49,972 bases of DNA from Lachnospiraceae bacterium (GTDB lineage Bacteria; Bacillota; Clostridia; Lachnospirales; Lachnospiraceae), in NCBI GenBank assembly GCA_015057035.1, contig SVFC01000016.1, positions 1 through 49,972 of the forward strand, given 5' to 3'. The notes below the pieces were generated by a model. It saw only the letters and a list, made by a program, of their open reading frames with translations. It made no database searches and had not been told where the DNA came from. Within the stretch, counting starts at the first letter, position 1. Each line of letters opens with the position of its first letter. The position numbers and the translations under genes are program-made. Positions 34,647-43,413 of this stretch are shown here, piece by piece.

Positions 34647-35447
34647 ATGCTTTGGGATACACATATGCACTGTCATTTTTCCGGCGACAGCGAAGCTGCT
34701 CCAAGAGATATGATTGAAAGTGCTATCAAAAAAGGCTTATCCGGAATATGCTTCACCGACCACCTGGATCTGGACTATCGAGAAGAACCTGGATATTTTG
34801 ACTTGGATTTTGAAAATTATCAGGCAGAAATCGCCACTTTAAAAGAAGAATATAAAAATCGCATTGAGGTTCTGTGGGGAATTGAACTAGGATTACAGAC
34901 TCACGTTGCTAGTCAGAACCTGGATATTGTAAAGGCCTTCCCTTGGGATTTTGTCATTGGCTCTACGCATCTGGTAGACCATATTGACATCTATTATCCA
35001 TCCTACTATGAAGGTCGCACGGAACGCTCTGCCTGTCGTAGGTATTATGAGTCTATCCTGGAAAATCTCGCAACCGATGTAGACTTTGATGTGTATGGCC
35101 ACATTGACTACATCGTCCGATACCTTCCATCCAAAGGAAAAACTGTAACCTATGAAAAATATGCTGACCTGATTGACGAGATCCTTCGAAAAATCATTGA
35201 AAAAGGAAAAGGCATCGAACTCAATATGGCAGGATATAAATATGGTCTGGAGCATCCAAATCCTACCGAAGATATTCTTCGCAGGTACAGAGAACTGGGA
35301 GGCGAGATTATCACCCTTGGCTCTGACGGACATAAGCCTGACCAGATTGCATGGGATTACTGGCGAGTGCCAGAGTTGTTAAAAAATGCTGGGTTTGATT
35401 ACTTTACAGTGTTTAAGAATCGTAAACCAGAATTTATTAAATTATAA
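34647..35447 (+). CDS. PHP-domain phosphoesterase (histidinol-phosphatase HisJ/HisK-like)
   Basis: This 266-residue protein has PHP metal-binding motifs: DTHMHCHFSGDS at the N-terminus, FTDHLD, GIELGLQ, a STHLVDH block, VYGHIDYIVRY and TLGSDGHKPDQIA at the C-terminus. The pattern resembles histidinol-phosphatases that make histidinol in Firmicutes. No other his genes are near, so the substrate may differ. The ATG at 34647 has GAGGA 5 nt upstream; the earlier TTG at 34629 lies before that site. A long terminator follows. Confidence 0.85.
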   Translation: MLWDTHMHCHFSGDSEAAPRDMIESAIKKGLSGICFTDHLDLDYREEPGYFDLDFENYQAEIATLKEEYKNRIEVLWGIELGLQTHVASQNLDIVKAFPWDFVIGSTHLVDHIDIYYPSYYEGRTERSACRRYYESILENLATDVDFDVYGHIDYIVRYLPSKGKTVTYEKYADLIDEILRKIIEKGKGIELNMAGYKYGLEHPNPTEDILRRYRELGGEIITLGSDGHKPDQIAWDYWRVPELLKNAGFDYFTVFKNRKPEFIKL

Positions 35448-35460
35448 TTGTGCACAAAAT

Positions 35461-35512
35461 AAACCCGTGACATCTGAACTAAACTTATGATTCGGATGAC
35501 ACGGGTTTTAAT
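35461..35512. terminator. Long terminator between PHP gene and chemoreceptor-like gene
   Basis: An 18-nt arm beginning AAACCCGTG (35461-35478) pairs with one ending ACGGGTTT (35491-35508), with two imperfect positions and a 12-nt loop, followed by TAATTATTTT. It serves convergent genes. Confidence 0.8.
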
Positions 35513-35539
35513 TATTTTCTATGAATATGATATTGAAAA

Positions 35540-36487
35540 TTACAATTTATTCACTTCTCTAGTAATCTCACCGATTTCTCTTACTAATTCCTCGGTGTTT
35601 CCAGTTACATCTGTAATACCGTGAGCGCTTTCTTCTGTGCTTGCTTCGATACCATCAAGTGAAGCATTGATATCCTGGAGATGACGGTCGATGGCTGTTG
35701 CTACACTATGTAATCTGCTTACTATTTCATGAACGTGTTTTGCGTCTCTGTCATAGCTTTCACCAGACTCTTCGAATTCGTCATAGTCTGGAACAATCTG
35801 ATCCATTACATAAACCAGAAGGGCATCTGCTGCTTTTACCAAGTCATCTACAGCATGGGTAACTAATACGTTAATATTCTGAATGTTATTGGCTGTATTC
35901 TTAGAACGTTCTGCCAAGTCACGGATTTCATCCGCAACTACTGCAAAGCCTCGTCCGGCTTCACCAGCGCGTGCAGCTTCGATACTTGCGTTTAATGCAA
36001 GAAGGTTGGTCTGATTGGCAATACCAAGGATATCGTTGGTTAACTCACCAATTCTATCAACGCTCTTACTCTCTTCCATAGCCTTTGTAAGCGCCTGTGA
36101 GATTGGAGTTACCTTCTCAATCGTATCATTTTTATTCCATTTTGCAGATTCTACCAAAGCACTTGCGCTTTTTTCCATATCAGTTGCATAATTGTTCAGT
36201 TCATCTAATTCACCAGCTAATTCAGCCACTTCATTATTGGCATCCGATGCATTCTGATTTACTGTTACAACATTTGAAGAAATCTCCTGCATAGATGCGG
36301 AAAGTTCCTGCATAACAGATGATACGTTAAGGGCATTTCCGTCCACACCTGAAACTGCATCCTGAATACCAGCTTTCAGTTCCTGTACTAACGCTTTATA
36401 CTCTTCTAACTCGTTGTTTTTGCGTTCTAATTCACGCTTTAACTGTTCTACTTCTTCATTTGCTTTGTTCTTATCAAATAAGCCCAT
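35540..36487 (-). CDS. Soluble methyl-accepting chemotaxis-type signalling protein
   Basis: This 315-residue protein has an N-terminal coiled coil (about 6-42) and a receptor signalling hairpin. The tip motif [20 protein letters not shown], continuing to [18 protein letters not shown], lies near 158-195, where CheA and CheW bind. There is no membrane span and no periplasmic sensor domain, so it is a cytoplasmic receptor. A C-terminal segment with H-x-H elements (about 228-275, [19 protein letters not shown]) might be a small ligand or metal site; this is speculative. It stands alone behind its own promoter. GGGGGA precedes the ATG. Confidence 0.88.
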   Translation of the reverse strand: MGLFDKNKANEEVEQLKRELERKNNELEEYKALVQELKAGIQDAVSGVDGNALNVSSVMQELSASMQEISSNVVTVNQNASDANNEVAELAGELDELNNYATDMEKSASALVESAKWNKNDTIEKVTPISQALTKAMEESKSVDRIGELTNDILGIANQTNLLALNASIEAARAGEAGRGFAVVADEIRDLAERSKNTANNIQNINVLVTHAVDDLVKAADALLVYVMDQIVPDYDEFEESGESYDRDAKHVHEIVSRLHSVATAIDRHLQDINASLDGIEASTEESAHGITDVTGNTEELVREIGEITREVNKL

Positions 36488-36533
36488 TTATTTATCCCCC
36501 TGTATATAATACGTATCTTGCAAATACATAAAT

Positions 36534-36562
36534 ATTTTACCATAGATTCCTCTTGTTGCCAA
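36534..36562 (-). promoter_or_regulatory. Predicted promoter of the chemoreceptor-like gene
   Basis: TTGGCA (36557-36562) and TAAAAT (36534-36539) on the minus strand are 17 nt apart. Confidence 0.6.
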
Positions 36563-36593
36563 TATAAATATTGTGTGCAATCCTTCCGTTGAT

Positions 36594-36632
36594 AAAAAGA
36601 CCTCATACAGAGAATTCTCTCTGCACAAGGTC
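36594..36632 (-). terminator. Terminator after purL
   Basis: On the minus strand GACCT/AGGTC and CAGAGA/TCTCTG form a two-part stem separated by a symmetric internal loop, followed by five T. It begins 25 nt after the purL stop. Confidence 0.85.
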
Positions 36633-36656
36633 AATTCAACATATATCATATACAAA

Positions 36657-39600
36657 TTATTTAAAATACTTCACACCTGATTCAAATAACTTCAAATCCT
36701 GTTCGCCATAGATATTCACAGCTACGCTGTTGCCACGACGTTCAGAGTGAGCCATCTTACCAAGCACACGACCATCTGGACTTGTGATACCTTCAATTGC
36801 CATATAAGAACCGTTGATATTGTATTCTTCGTCCATAGTAGGTACGCCAGCTTCATTTACGTACTGGGTAGCAACCTGTCCATTTTCGAAGAGTTTATCT
36901 AACCATTCCTTAGGAGCAACGAAACGTCCTTCACCATGAGATGCTGGATTACAGTATACTTTGCCAAGTTCTGCACCCTGTAACCATGGGGATTTGTTTG
37001 TTACAACCTTGGTATAAACCATCTTGCTGATGTGGCGGTTAATAGTGTTGTATGTCAGAGTTGGTGAATCTGGAGTCTGCATACGGATTTCGCCGTAAGG
37101 TACTAATCCAAGTTTGATTAATGCCTGGAAACCATTACAGATACCAAGAGCAAGACCATCTCTTTCATTTAATAAGCGGTTTACGGCTTCTGTCATCTTC
37201 GCATTGCGGAACGCTGTAGCGAAGAATTTTGCAGAACCTTCTGGTTCATCACCAGCAGAGAATCCACCTGGGAACATAATAATCTGAGCCTGATCGATTG
37301 CCTTTACAAATTCATCTACAGAATCTCTGATATCTTCTGCATTTAAGTTCTTGAATACTTTTACGATGGTATTTGCACCAGCACGTTCAAATGCTCTTGC
37401 ACTGTCGTATTCACAGTTAGTTCCTGGGAAAACAGGAATGAATACGGTAGGTTTTGCAACCTTGTTCTTGCAAACATAGATGTTTTTAGCATCATATAAG
37501 CCTGTTTCAACTACAGACACGTCTTCTGTAGCACGGGTTGGGAATACTTTTTCCAGTGTTCCTGTCCAAGCTGCAATTGCTTCATCCATGCTAAGAGTCA
37601 TATCGCCATAAACGAATGCCTGTGAATTGTTTACCTCACCTACAACCTGAGCATAAGCTTTTAATCCTGCTGCAGCTAAAACTTCTTCTACAATTGTTAC
37701 CATAGCTGCTGGAACTTCTGCTACGATGTTACCAAATCCTGGAGCAAATAACGTCTTTTCTGAAACAGCAGCATCAATTGTAACACCAAGTTTGTTACCG
37801 AATGCCATCTTAGATACTGTAGCCGCAAGGCCTTTTCCATCAAGAGCATATGCGGAAATAATTGCACCTTTTCCAATAAGTGTATGGATAGCATCATATA
37901 ATTTCATTACCTGTTCGTAAACTGGCAGGTCATATTCATTCTTTTCAATGTTAAACATCACTAACTTATTACCAACAGCCTTAAGTTCTGGTGTGATGAT
38001 GTCTGCTTCTTTTGCCACGTCTACTGCAAAAGAAACCAGTGTTGGTGGAACATCAATTTCGTTGAAGGTTCCTGACATTGAGTCTTTACCACCGATAGAT
38101 GGAAGTCCAAAACCAATCTGTGCGTTGTAAGCACCAAGAAGTGCTGCCACTGGCTGGCTCCAACGTTTTGGATCTTCGCTCATTCTGCGGAAGTATTCCT
38201 GGAATGTGAAACGAACCTTTTTGTAATCTCCACCTGCAGTTACGATTCTTGAAAGTGATTCAAGTACTGCATATACAGAACCGTGGTATGGGCTCCAGGA
38301 TGAAAGGTATGGATCAAAACCATAAGACATCATGGTTACGGTGTCACATTTTCCTTTTAATACTGGAAGTTTTGCAACCATGCTCTGGGTTTCTGTGAGC
38401 TGGTATTTTCCACCGTAAGGCATATATACGCTGCCTGCACCGATAGAGCCGTCGAACATTTCTACAAGGCCCTTCTGTGAACATACGTTAAGGTCTGCAA
38501 GTTCTGCCTTCCAAGCTTCTTTCATATCTCCATTCGCCACTGCTGTAGCAACTTTTTCTGAATTGATTTTGTTGAAGTAATTGTCTTCAACAGCTGGCAT
38601 ATCTACAGCAACTGCTGCTTCCTGATGAGCACCATTGGTATCCAAGAATGCACGGGAAATGTTTACGATTTCCTTTCCTCTCCATTCAAGAACAAGTCTT
38701 GGCTCTTCGGTAACAACAGCAACTTCGATTGCTTCTAAGTTTTCTTCTTTTGCAAAACTTAAGAACTGCTCTACGTCCTGTGGAGCGATTACACATGCCA
38801 TACGTTCCTGAGATTCGGAAATAGCAAGTTCTGTTCCATCAAGACCGGCGTATTTCTTAGGTACTTTATCTAACTGTACACGAAGACCTGCTGCAAGTTC
38901 ACCGATAGCTACGGATACACCACCTGCACCGAAGTCGTTACATTTTTTAATAATGTGAGATACTTCTTCACGACGGAATAATCTCTGTAATTTACGTTCT
39001 GTAGGTGCGTTACCCTTCTGAACTTCTGCGCCACATACAGCTGTAGATTCTGTGTTGTGTGCTTTAGAAGAACCGGTTGCACCACCGATACCATCACGAC
39101 CTGTACGTCCACCAAGAAGGATAATCTTGTCACCTGGGTCAGAGGTTAATCTCTGTACGGCACGTCTTGGAGCAGCACCCATAACAGCACCGATTTCCAT
39201 ACGTTTTGCCACGTAATTTGGATGATATACTTCCTTAACATAACCAGTTGCAAGACCAATCTGATTACCATATGAGCTGTAGCCATGAGCAGCTTCGCGA
39301 ACCAGTTTCTTCTGTGGAAGTTTTCCTGGAATAGTGTCTTTTACAGATACAGTTGGGTCTGCTGCACCAGTTACTCGCATTGCCTGATATACATAGGTAC
39401 GTCCTGACAATGGGTCACGGATAGCACCACCAAGACAGGTTGCTGCACCACCGAATGGTTCAATTTCTGTTGGATGGTTGTGTGTTTCGTTTTTAAAGTT
39501 AACCAGCCACTCTTCTGTTACACCATCTACTTCCACTGGCACAACGATAGAGCAGGCATTGATTTCTTCAGATTCTTCCTGATCTTCTAATTTTCCTTCT

Positions 39601-40460
39601 GCTTTGAGACGTTTCATAGCAAGAAGGGCAAGGTCCATAAGACATACGAACTTGTCATCACGGCCTTTGTACATTTCTTTGTGTGTATTCAAATAGTCAT
39701 TGTATGTTGCTTCAATTGGAGCACGGTAAAAACCATCGTCAAACTGTACGTCTGTCAGTTCTGTAGAGAAAGTTGTATGACGGCAGTGGTCAGACCAATA
39801 GGTATCTAACACACGGATTTCTGTCATAGATGGATTTCTGTGTTCTTCACCCTTGAAGTAATTCTGGATATGAAGGAAATCCTTAAAAGTCATAGCAAGG
39901 TTCAAAGAATCATATAACTCTTTTAACTGTGCTTCTGGCATATCAACAAAACCATCAAAAATCATTACATCTGCTGGTTCTTCAAAGTTCTGTACTAAGG
40001 TTTCTGGTTTTTCTAAGCCGATTTCGCGGGAATCTACAGGGTTGATGCAGTGTTTCTTTACTGCTGCAAATTCTTCCTCTGTAAGCTCGCCTTCTAAAAC
40101 ATATGTAGTCGCACTACGAATGATAGGTTCTTCTGTTTCGTTAAGAAGTTTTACGCACTGTTCTGCAGAGTCTGCTCTCTGGTCGAACTGTCCTGGTAAG
40201 TATTCTACGGAAAAAACGTGTGCATTGCCACATTCAAAAGTTTCCTCATAGATGTCATCTACTGGTGGTTCAGAAAAAACTGTCATAAGAGCTTTCTTAT
40301 AGGTTTCTTCAGAAATATTTTCAATATCATAACGAATCAAAACACGTACATTTGTAATCGTCTTAATTCCAAGGTAATTCTTTACCTCAGCCTTTAATTC
40401 TTTTGCTTTTACTGCAAAATCTGGTTTCTTTTCTACGTAAACGCGACGTACATTACTCAT
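36657..40460 (-). CDS. purL: Phosphoribosylformylglycinamidine synthase, fused PurL-PurQ
   Basis: This 1267-residue enzyme catalyses the fourth step of purine synthesis, forming FGAM from FGAR, ATP and glutamine. It has an N-terminal PurS-like part, two AIRS-type synthetase halves (for example SDHCRHTTFSTEL, NFKNETHNHPTEIEPFGGAA, GGKDSMSGTF) and a C-terminal glutamine amidotransferase (from about 1010). The latter has FPGTNCEYDSARAFERAGA, nucleophile LGICNGFQAL and SHGEGRF. This single-chain form is used by Clostridia and Proteobacteria, while Bacillus uses separate PurS, PurL and PurQ. It stands alone, without other pur genes. GGAGGG precedes the ATG. Confidence 0.97.
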   Translation of the reverse strand: MSNVRRVYVEKKPDFAVKAKELKAEVKNYLGIKTITNVRVLIRYDIENISEETYKKALMTVFSEPPVDDIYEETFECGNAHVFSVEYLPGQFDQRADSAEQCVKLLNETEEPIIRSATTYVLEGELTEEEFAAVKKHCINPVDSREIGLEKPETLVQNFEEPADVMIFDGFVDMPEAQLKELYDSLNLAMTFKDFLHIQNYFKGEEHRNPSMTEIRVLDTYWSDHCRHTTFSTELTDVQFDDGFYRAPIEATYNDYLNTHKEMYKGRDDKFVCLMDLALLAMKRLKAEGKLEDQEESEEINACSIVVPVEVDGVTEEWLVNFKNETHNHPTEIEPFGGAATCLGGAIRDPLSGRTYVYQAMRVTGAADPTVSVKDTIPGKLPQKKLVREAAHGYSSYGNQIGLATGYVKEVYHPNYVAKRMEIGAVMGAAPRRAVQRLTSDPGDKIILLGGRTGRDGIGGATGSSKAHNTESTAVCGAEVQKGNAPTERKLQRLFRREEVSHIIKKCNDFGAGGVSVAIGELAAGLRVQLDKVPKKYAGLDGTELAISESQERMACVIAPQDVEQFLSFAKEENLEAIEVAVVTEEPRLVLEWRGKEIVNISRAFLDTNGAHQEAAVAVDMPAVEDNYFNKINSEKVATAVANGDMKEAWKAELADLNVCSQKGLVEMFDGSIGAGSVYMPYGGKYQLTETQSMVAKLPVLKGKCDTVTMMSYGFDPYLSSWSPYHGSVYAVLESLSRIVTAGGDYKKVRFTFQEYFRRMSEDPKRWSQPVAALLGAYNAQIGFGLPSIGGKDSMSGTFNEIDVPPTLVSFAVDVAKEADIITPELKAVGNKLVMFNIEKNEYDLPVYEQVMKLYDAIHTLIGKGAIISAYALDGKGLAATVSKMAFGNKLGVTIDAAVSEKTLFAPGFGNIVAEVPAAMVTIVEEVLAAAGLKAYAQVVGEVNNSQAFVYGDMTLSMDEAIAAWTGTLEKVFPTRATEDVSVVETGLYDAKNIYVCKNKVAKPTVFIPVFPGTNCEYDSARAFERAGANTIVKVFKNLNAEDIRDSVDEFVKAIDQAQIIMFPGGFSAGDEPEGSAKFFATAFRNAKMTEAVNRLLNERDGLALGICNGFQALIKLGLVPYGEIRMQTPDSPTLTYNTINRHISKMVYTKVVTNKSPWLQGAELGKVYCNPASHGEGRFVAPKEWLDKLFENGQVATQYVNEAGVPTMDEEYNINGSYMAIEGITSPDGRVLGKMAHSERRGNSVAVNIYGEQDLKLFESGVKYFK

Positions 40461-40484
40461 GATGTTCCCTCCGACTTATACATA

Positions 40485-40527
40485 AAAATGCTATACTAAA
40501 ATAACTTTTATCTTAGTATAGCATTTT
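40485..40527 (-). terminator. Terminator after the L,D-transpeptidase gene
   Basis: AAAATGCTATACTAA (40485-40499) pairs perfectly over 15 bp with TTAGTATAGCATTTT (40513-40527), with a 13-nt loop. On the minus strand the stem ends in TTTTTAT. It lies only about 25 nt upstream of the purL start. Confidence 0.85.
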
Positions 40528-40542
40528 CATTGTAATAAGCAA
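40515..40542 (-). promoter_or_regulatory. Predicted purL promoter overlapping the terminator stem
   Basis: TTGCTT (40537-40542) and TATACT (40515-40520) on the minus strand are 16 nt apart. The -10 lies within the first arm of the terminator, so transcription would begin in the loop and the purL transcript could not form the hairpin. Confidence 0.45.
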
Positions 40543-40575
40543 AATTAATATATTTAATCTATATTATAAGTTTTG

Positions 40576-42426
40576 TTAATTTTCCATACCGTCGTTCAGC
40601 TCTGTAGGCTCAGCATTTTCTTCAACTGTTACTACAACAGTTACCTCTACGGTTGTTTCTTTTCCTGCTTCGTCCGTTGCTTTAATCGTAACAATTACAT
40701 TATGGGCGCCTACTGTAGTGTCACCTTCGTATTTGCCACTAACGGTACAAGTAATCTTGTCTGATGCGGAAAGGTCATCGGATACAGCGTAATTCTCTCC
40801 TAATACCAATGCCTGTTCTGCTGCAGAAATCATCTGCGCAAGTCTTGTTGCTTCGTCTGTAATATTGGACAAGTTCACTGTGGCATCCACATTGCCCTTT
40901 ACAGTAATAGAAGGATTCTCCACATCGGCACGTTCATATACCACAGACAGTTCTAAAACTTCAGAGGTGTTGCCCGCTTCATCCGCAACATAAGCCGTAT
41001 ACTTATATTCTCCTGGAGTTTTGGATTTCATTGCATTTTCCAAAGCAGTTATATCAAGGACAATTCTTGAATCATCCATTGGTTCCTTCACATAGTTGCT
41101 TCCCATACCCTCTGGCAAAATAAGGTCACTAGCCACAAGAATCTCATGAATTTTTGCAATAATATCTTCCTTGCTATCACCGTCATCCACCTGAATCACA
41201 GGATTTGTAATATACTGACCTTCCACCTCTACGATTGGCTTAATGGTATCTACTACCGTCACTGTAATCGTCTCGCTGTCTGTTTTACCAGTAACACCAG
41301 TAGCTGTATAGGTTAACTGATATTTTCCGATTTTTGAAATATCCAACAAGGAGTTCAAACTAATGGTCAGTCCAAGTCCATCCACATCCTTTGCAGTTAC
41401 ATCATCTGCAACATCCTCTGTGGATTTTCCAATAAAATACTTATTCCAATCAATTAATGTACCACGCTCAATATCTGGAACATTTGTCACACCGCTCAAA
41501 ATAACCTCTCCGGTGTGCCATGGATTCTTCTCATCTGGGTCTGTTGGATCCCATCCTGCAAATGGACTTTCTTCTGGAACTCGAATCGCCTCTGGACGTC
41601 CCAATGGTCCTGGGTTCTCAGCATCATCATAGATTTCCACGATGGTACCCTTACCGCAGTTATCATAAATCCACTTAGAATCCGCTACCGACAAACGAAT
41701 ACATCCTTTTGACGCTGGAGAACCAAGCAGGTTGTATTGTCCTTCCCAGAGAGTTTTCTCTGTTCCAGCTGTGGTTCCTTTTTCTGTGTAAGGCACAGAA
41801 TGGAATAAGATATGTCCTACAATTCGAGTGGTGTAGTGTCCATATACATCCACTCCTGGTGGTCCAAATAACAAACGCCATTTATAGCGCTGTCCCGGCA
41901 TGGTATAAGTTCCCAGCGGAGTATTGCCCTTCACTGTCTGTGTTGCGGTATCCAGGTAATAAGTCCCTACTGAGCAAATCATACTCTTATATGGCACCGT
42001 ATAATTTCCATTTTCATCCTTGGTATAAATCGTTACACAATTGGCAGCACGATTCACCTTGATATAATACGGAATATCCAGCGGTTCCTCTGGCTCTGAC
42101 GGTTCAGGTTCTGATGGTTCTTCCTCCGAAGGCTGCTCAGGCTCTGTGGTTGGAGCTGGCTCTGTCGGAAGTTCCGTAGGCCATTCTGGTTCCGTTGGAA
42201 GTTCTGATTCTGTTTCCGTAAAAGTCTCTGATTCCGAAGGTTCTTCCCTATCAGAGGACGGCTCCTCGCTTGGAAGACTATCCTTCTCCGAGGAACTGTT
42301 CTGTGTTGGGTTCTTATGTGAGCCCTGACTTCCCACTGACTGAAATCTACCTATAAAAATAACTAATCCTATCAAAAGGGCCCCAAGGGCGAGACCACCG
42401 ATAATTCCTAACAAAATTTTCTTCAT
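40576..42426 (-). CDS. Membrane-anchored L,D-transpeptidase (YkuD) with C-terminal Ig-like repeats
   Basis: This 616-residue protein has an N-terminal anchor (about 3-27), a disordered Pro/Glu/Ser-rich spacer (about 36-116), a YkuD domain and several bacterial Ig-like segments (about 300-600) containing DTIKPIVEVEGQYI and AYVADEAGNTSEV. The catalytic motif is HSVPYTEK followed by SPASKGCIRLS, giving the His and Cys of L,D-transpeptidases. It should form 3-3 peptidoglycan cross-links or attach proteins to the wall outside the membrane. The spacer probably crosses part of the wall. It is divergent from a LysR regulator. Confidence 0.9.
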   Translation of the reverse strand: MKKILLGIIGGLALGALLIGLVIFIGRFQSVGSQGSHKNPTQNSSSEKDSLPSEEPSSDREEPSESETFTETESELPTEPEWPTELPTEPAPTTEPEQPSEEEPSEPEPSEPEEPLDIPYYIKVNRAANCVTIYTKDENGNYTVPYKSMICSVGTYYLDTATQTVKGNTPLGTYTMPGQRYKWRLLFGPPGVDVYGHYTTRIVGHILFHSVPYTEKGTTAGTEKTLWEGQYNLLGSPASKGCIRLSVADSKWIYDNCGKGTIVEIYDDAENPGPLGRPEAIRVPEESPFAGWDPTDPDEKNPWHTGEVILSGVTNVPDIERGTLIDWNKYFIGKSTEDVADDVTAKDVDGLGLTISLNSLLDISKIGKYQLTYTATGVTGKTDSETITVTVVDTIKPIVEVEGQYITNPVIQVDDGDSKEDIIAKIHEILVASDLILPEGMGSNYVKEPMDDSRIVLDITALENAMKSKTPGEYKYTAYVADEAGNTSEVLELSVVYERADVENPSITVKGNVDATVNLSNITDEATRLAQMISAAEQALVLGENYAVSDDLSASDKITCTVSGKYEGDTTVGAHNVIVTIKATDEAGKETTVEVTVVVTVEENAEPTELNDGMEN

Positions 42427-42457
42427 ATTACACCTATTTTTTATTTATTAAACAATA

Positions 42458-42486
42458 TTGACACATTTATAAGCGCGTCTTATAAT
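42458..42486 (+). promoter_or_regulatory. Consensus promoter of the LysR gene at 42529
   Basis: TTGACA (42458-42463), 17 nt, TATAAT (42481-42486): both hexamers are perfect sigma-A matches. Confidence 0.85.
42467..42485. promoter_or_regulatory. LysR-type operator inside the promoter
   Basis: TTATAAG-CGCGT-CTTATAA is a perfect 7-5-7 inverted repeat containing a T-N11-A LysR box. It fills the promoter spacer and overlaps the -10, as expected for autorepression; it may also affect the divergent transpeptidase gene. Confidence 0.6.
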
Positions 42487-42528
42487 AATACTCGACATAT
42501 ATTAACCTTATTATACACGAGGTACACT

Positions 42529-43413
42529 ATGGATATCAATTACGAACTATACAAAGTTTTTTATTATGTTGCTTCTTCCTTAAGTTTCTCCGAAGCTAGC
42601 AAGAAGCTCTATATCTCACAGTCTGCTGTTAGCCAGTCTGTGAAGACTCTGGAAAAGAAACTGGGACAGTCTCTTTTCATCCGTAGCACGAAAAAAGTAC
42701 AGTTGACGCCAGCAGGAAGTCTCCTGTTAAAACATATTGAACCAGCCATGAATCTCATTGCCCGCGGTGAAAGCCAGTTATTAGATTCCGGCACATTGGG
42801 CCTGGGACAGTTACACATTGGAGCCAGCGACACCATCTGTCGTTATTTCCTGGTTCCATACCTGGAAGAATTTCACAAGAAATTCCCTAATGTTCCAATC
42901 AAGGTCACCAATGCATCTTCTGTACAGTGCGTGGAGCTGTTGGACCAGCGTAAGGTAGACATAATTGTTACCAACTATCCAAATGCTCATTTAAACCACG
43001 ATCACATTCAGAAAACCATTGCCAACTTCCATGATGTATTTGTGGCAAACCCAGAACATTTCGACCTTCAGGACAAGGAAATCTCTTTTGAAGAATTAAA
43101 GCAGTACCCTATTATGATGCTGAACCGTCAGAGTACCACCAGTGAATTCCTTCACAACCTGTTCATTCATCATCAGTTGGAACTGGTTCCTGAAATCGAA
43201 TTAAACAGCAACGACCTGTTGATTGACCTGGCACGCATCGGCCTTGGTATTGCCTTTATCCCAGATTACTGTTTAGAGCATAACTCAGACCGCTTATACA
43301 CTTTGAAAACCAAAGAGAAACTGCCTACCCGTCAGATGGTTGCTTCTGTCAACTCCAGTTTCCCTGTATCAGCCTCTACCGAAGAATTCTTAAAGCTTCT
43401 TCCAGAAGTCTAA
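42529..43413 (+). CDS. LysR-family transcriptional regulator
   Basis: This 294-residue LysR-type regulator has a winged helix-turn-helix in residues 1-62 (FSEASKKLYISQSAVSQSVK) and a periplasmic-binding-protein-like effector domain (about 92-290). The effector is unknown. It is divergent from the L,D-transpeptidase gene. Its last 24 nt overlap the 3' end of the convergent helicase gene, so no separate terminator exists between them. GAGGT precedes the ATG, with a near-perfect promoter upstream. Confidence 0.9.
   Translation: MDINYELYKVFYYVASSLSFSEASKKLYISQSAVSQSVKTLEKKLGQSLFIRSTKKVQLTPAGSLLLKHIEPAMNLIARGESQLLDSGTLGLGQLHIGASDTICRYFLVPYLEEFHKKFPNVPIKVTNASSVQCVELLDQRKVDIIVTNYPNAHLNHDHIQKTIANFHDVFVANPEHFDLQDKEISFEELKQYPIMMLNRQSTTSEFLHNLFIHHQLELVPEIELNSNDLLIDLARIGLGIAFIPDYCLEHNSDRLYTLKTKEKLPTRQMVASVNSSFPVSASTEEFLKLLPEV

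Noticed and set aside
40461..40575. Purine riboswitch before purL.
   Set aside because: The only structure is the terminator of the upstream gene; no purine aptamer core was seen.
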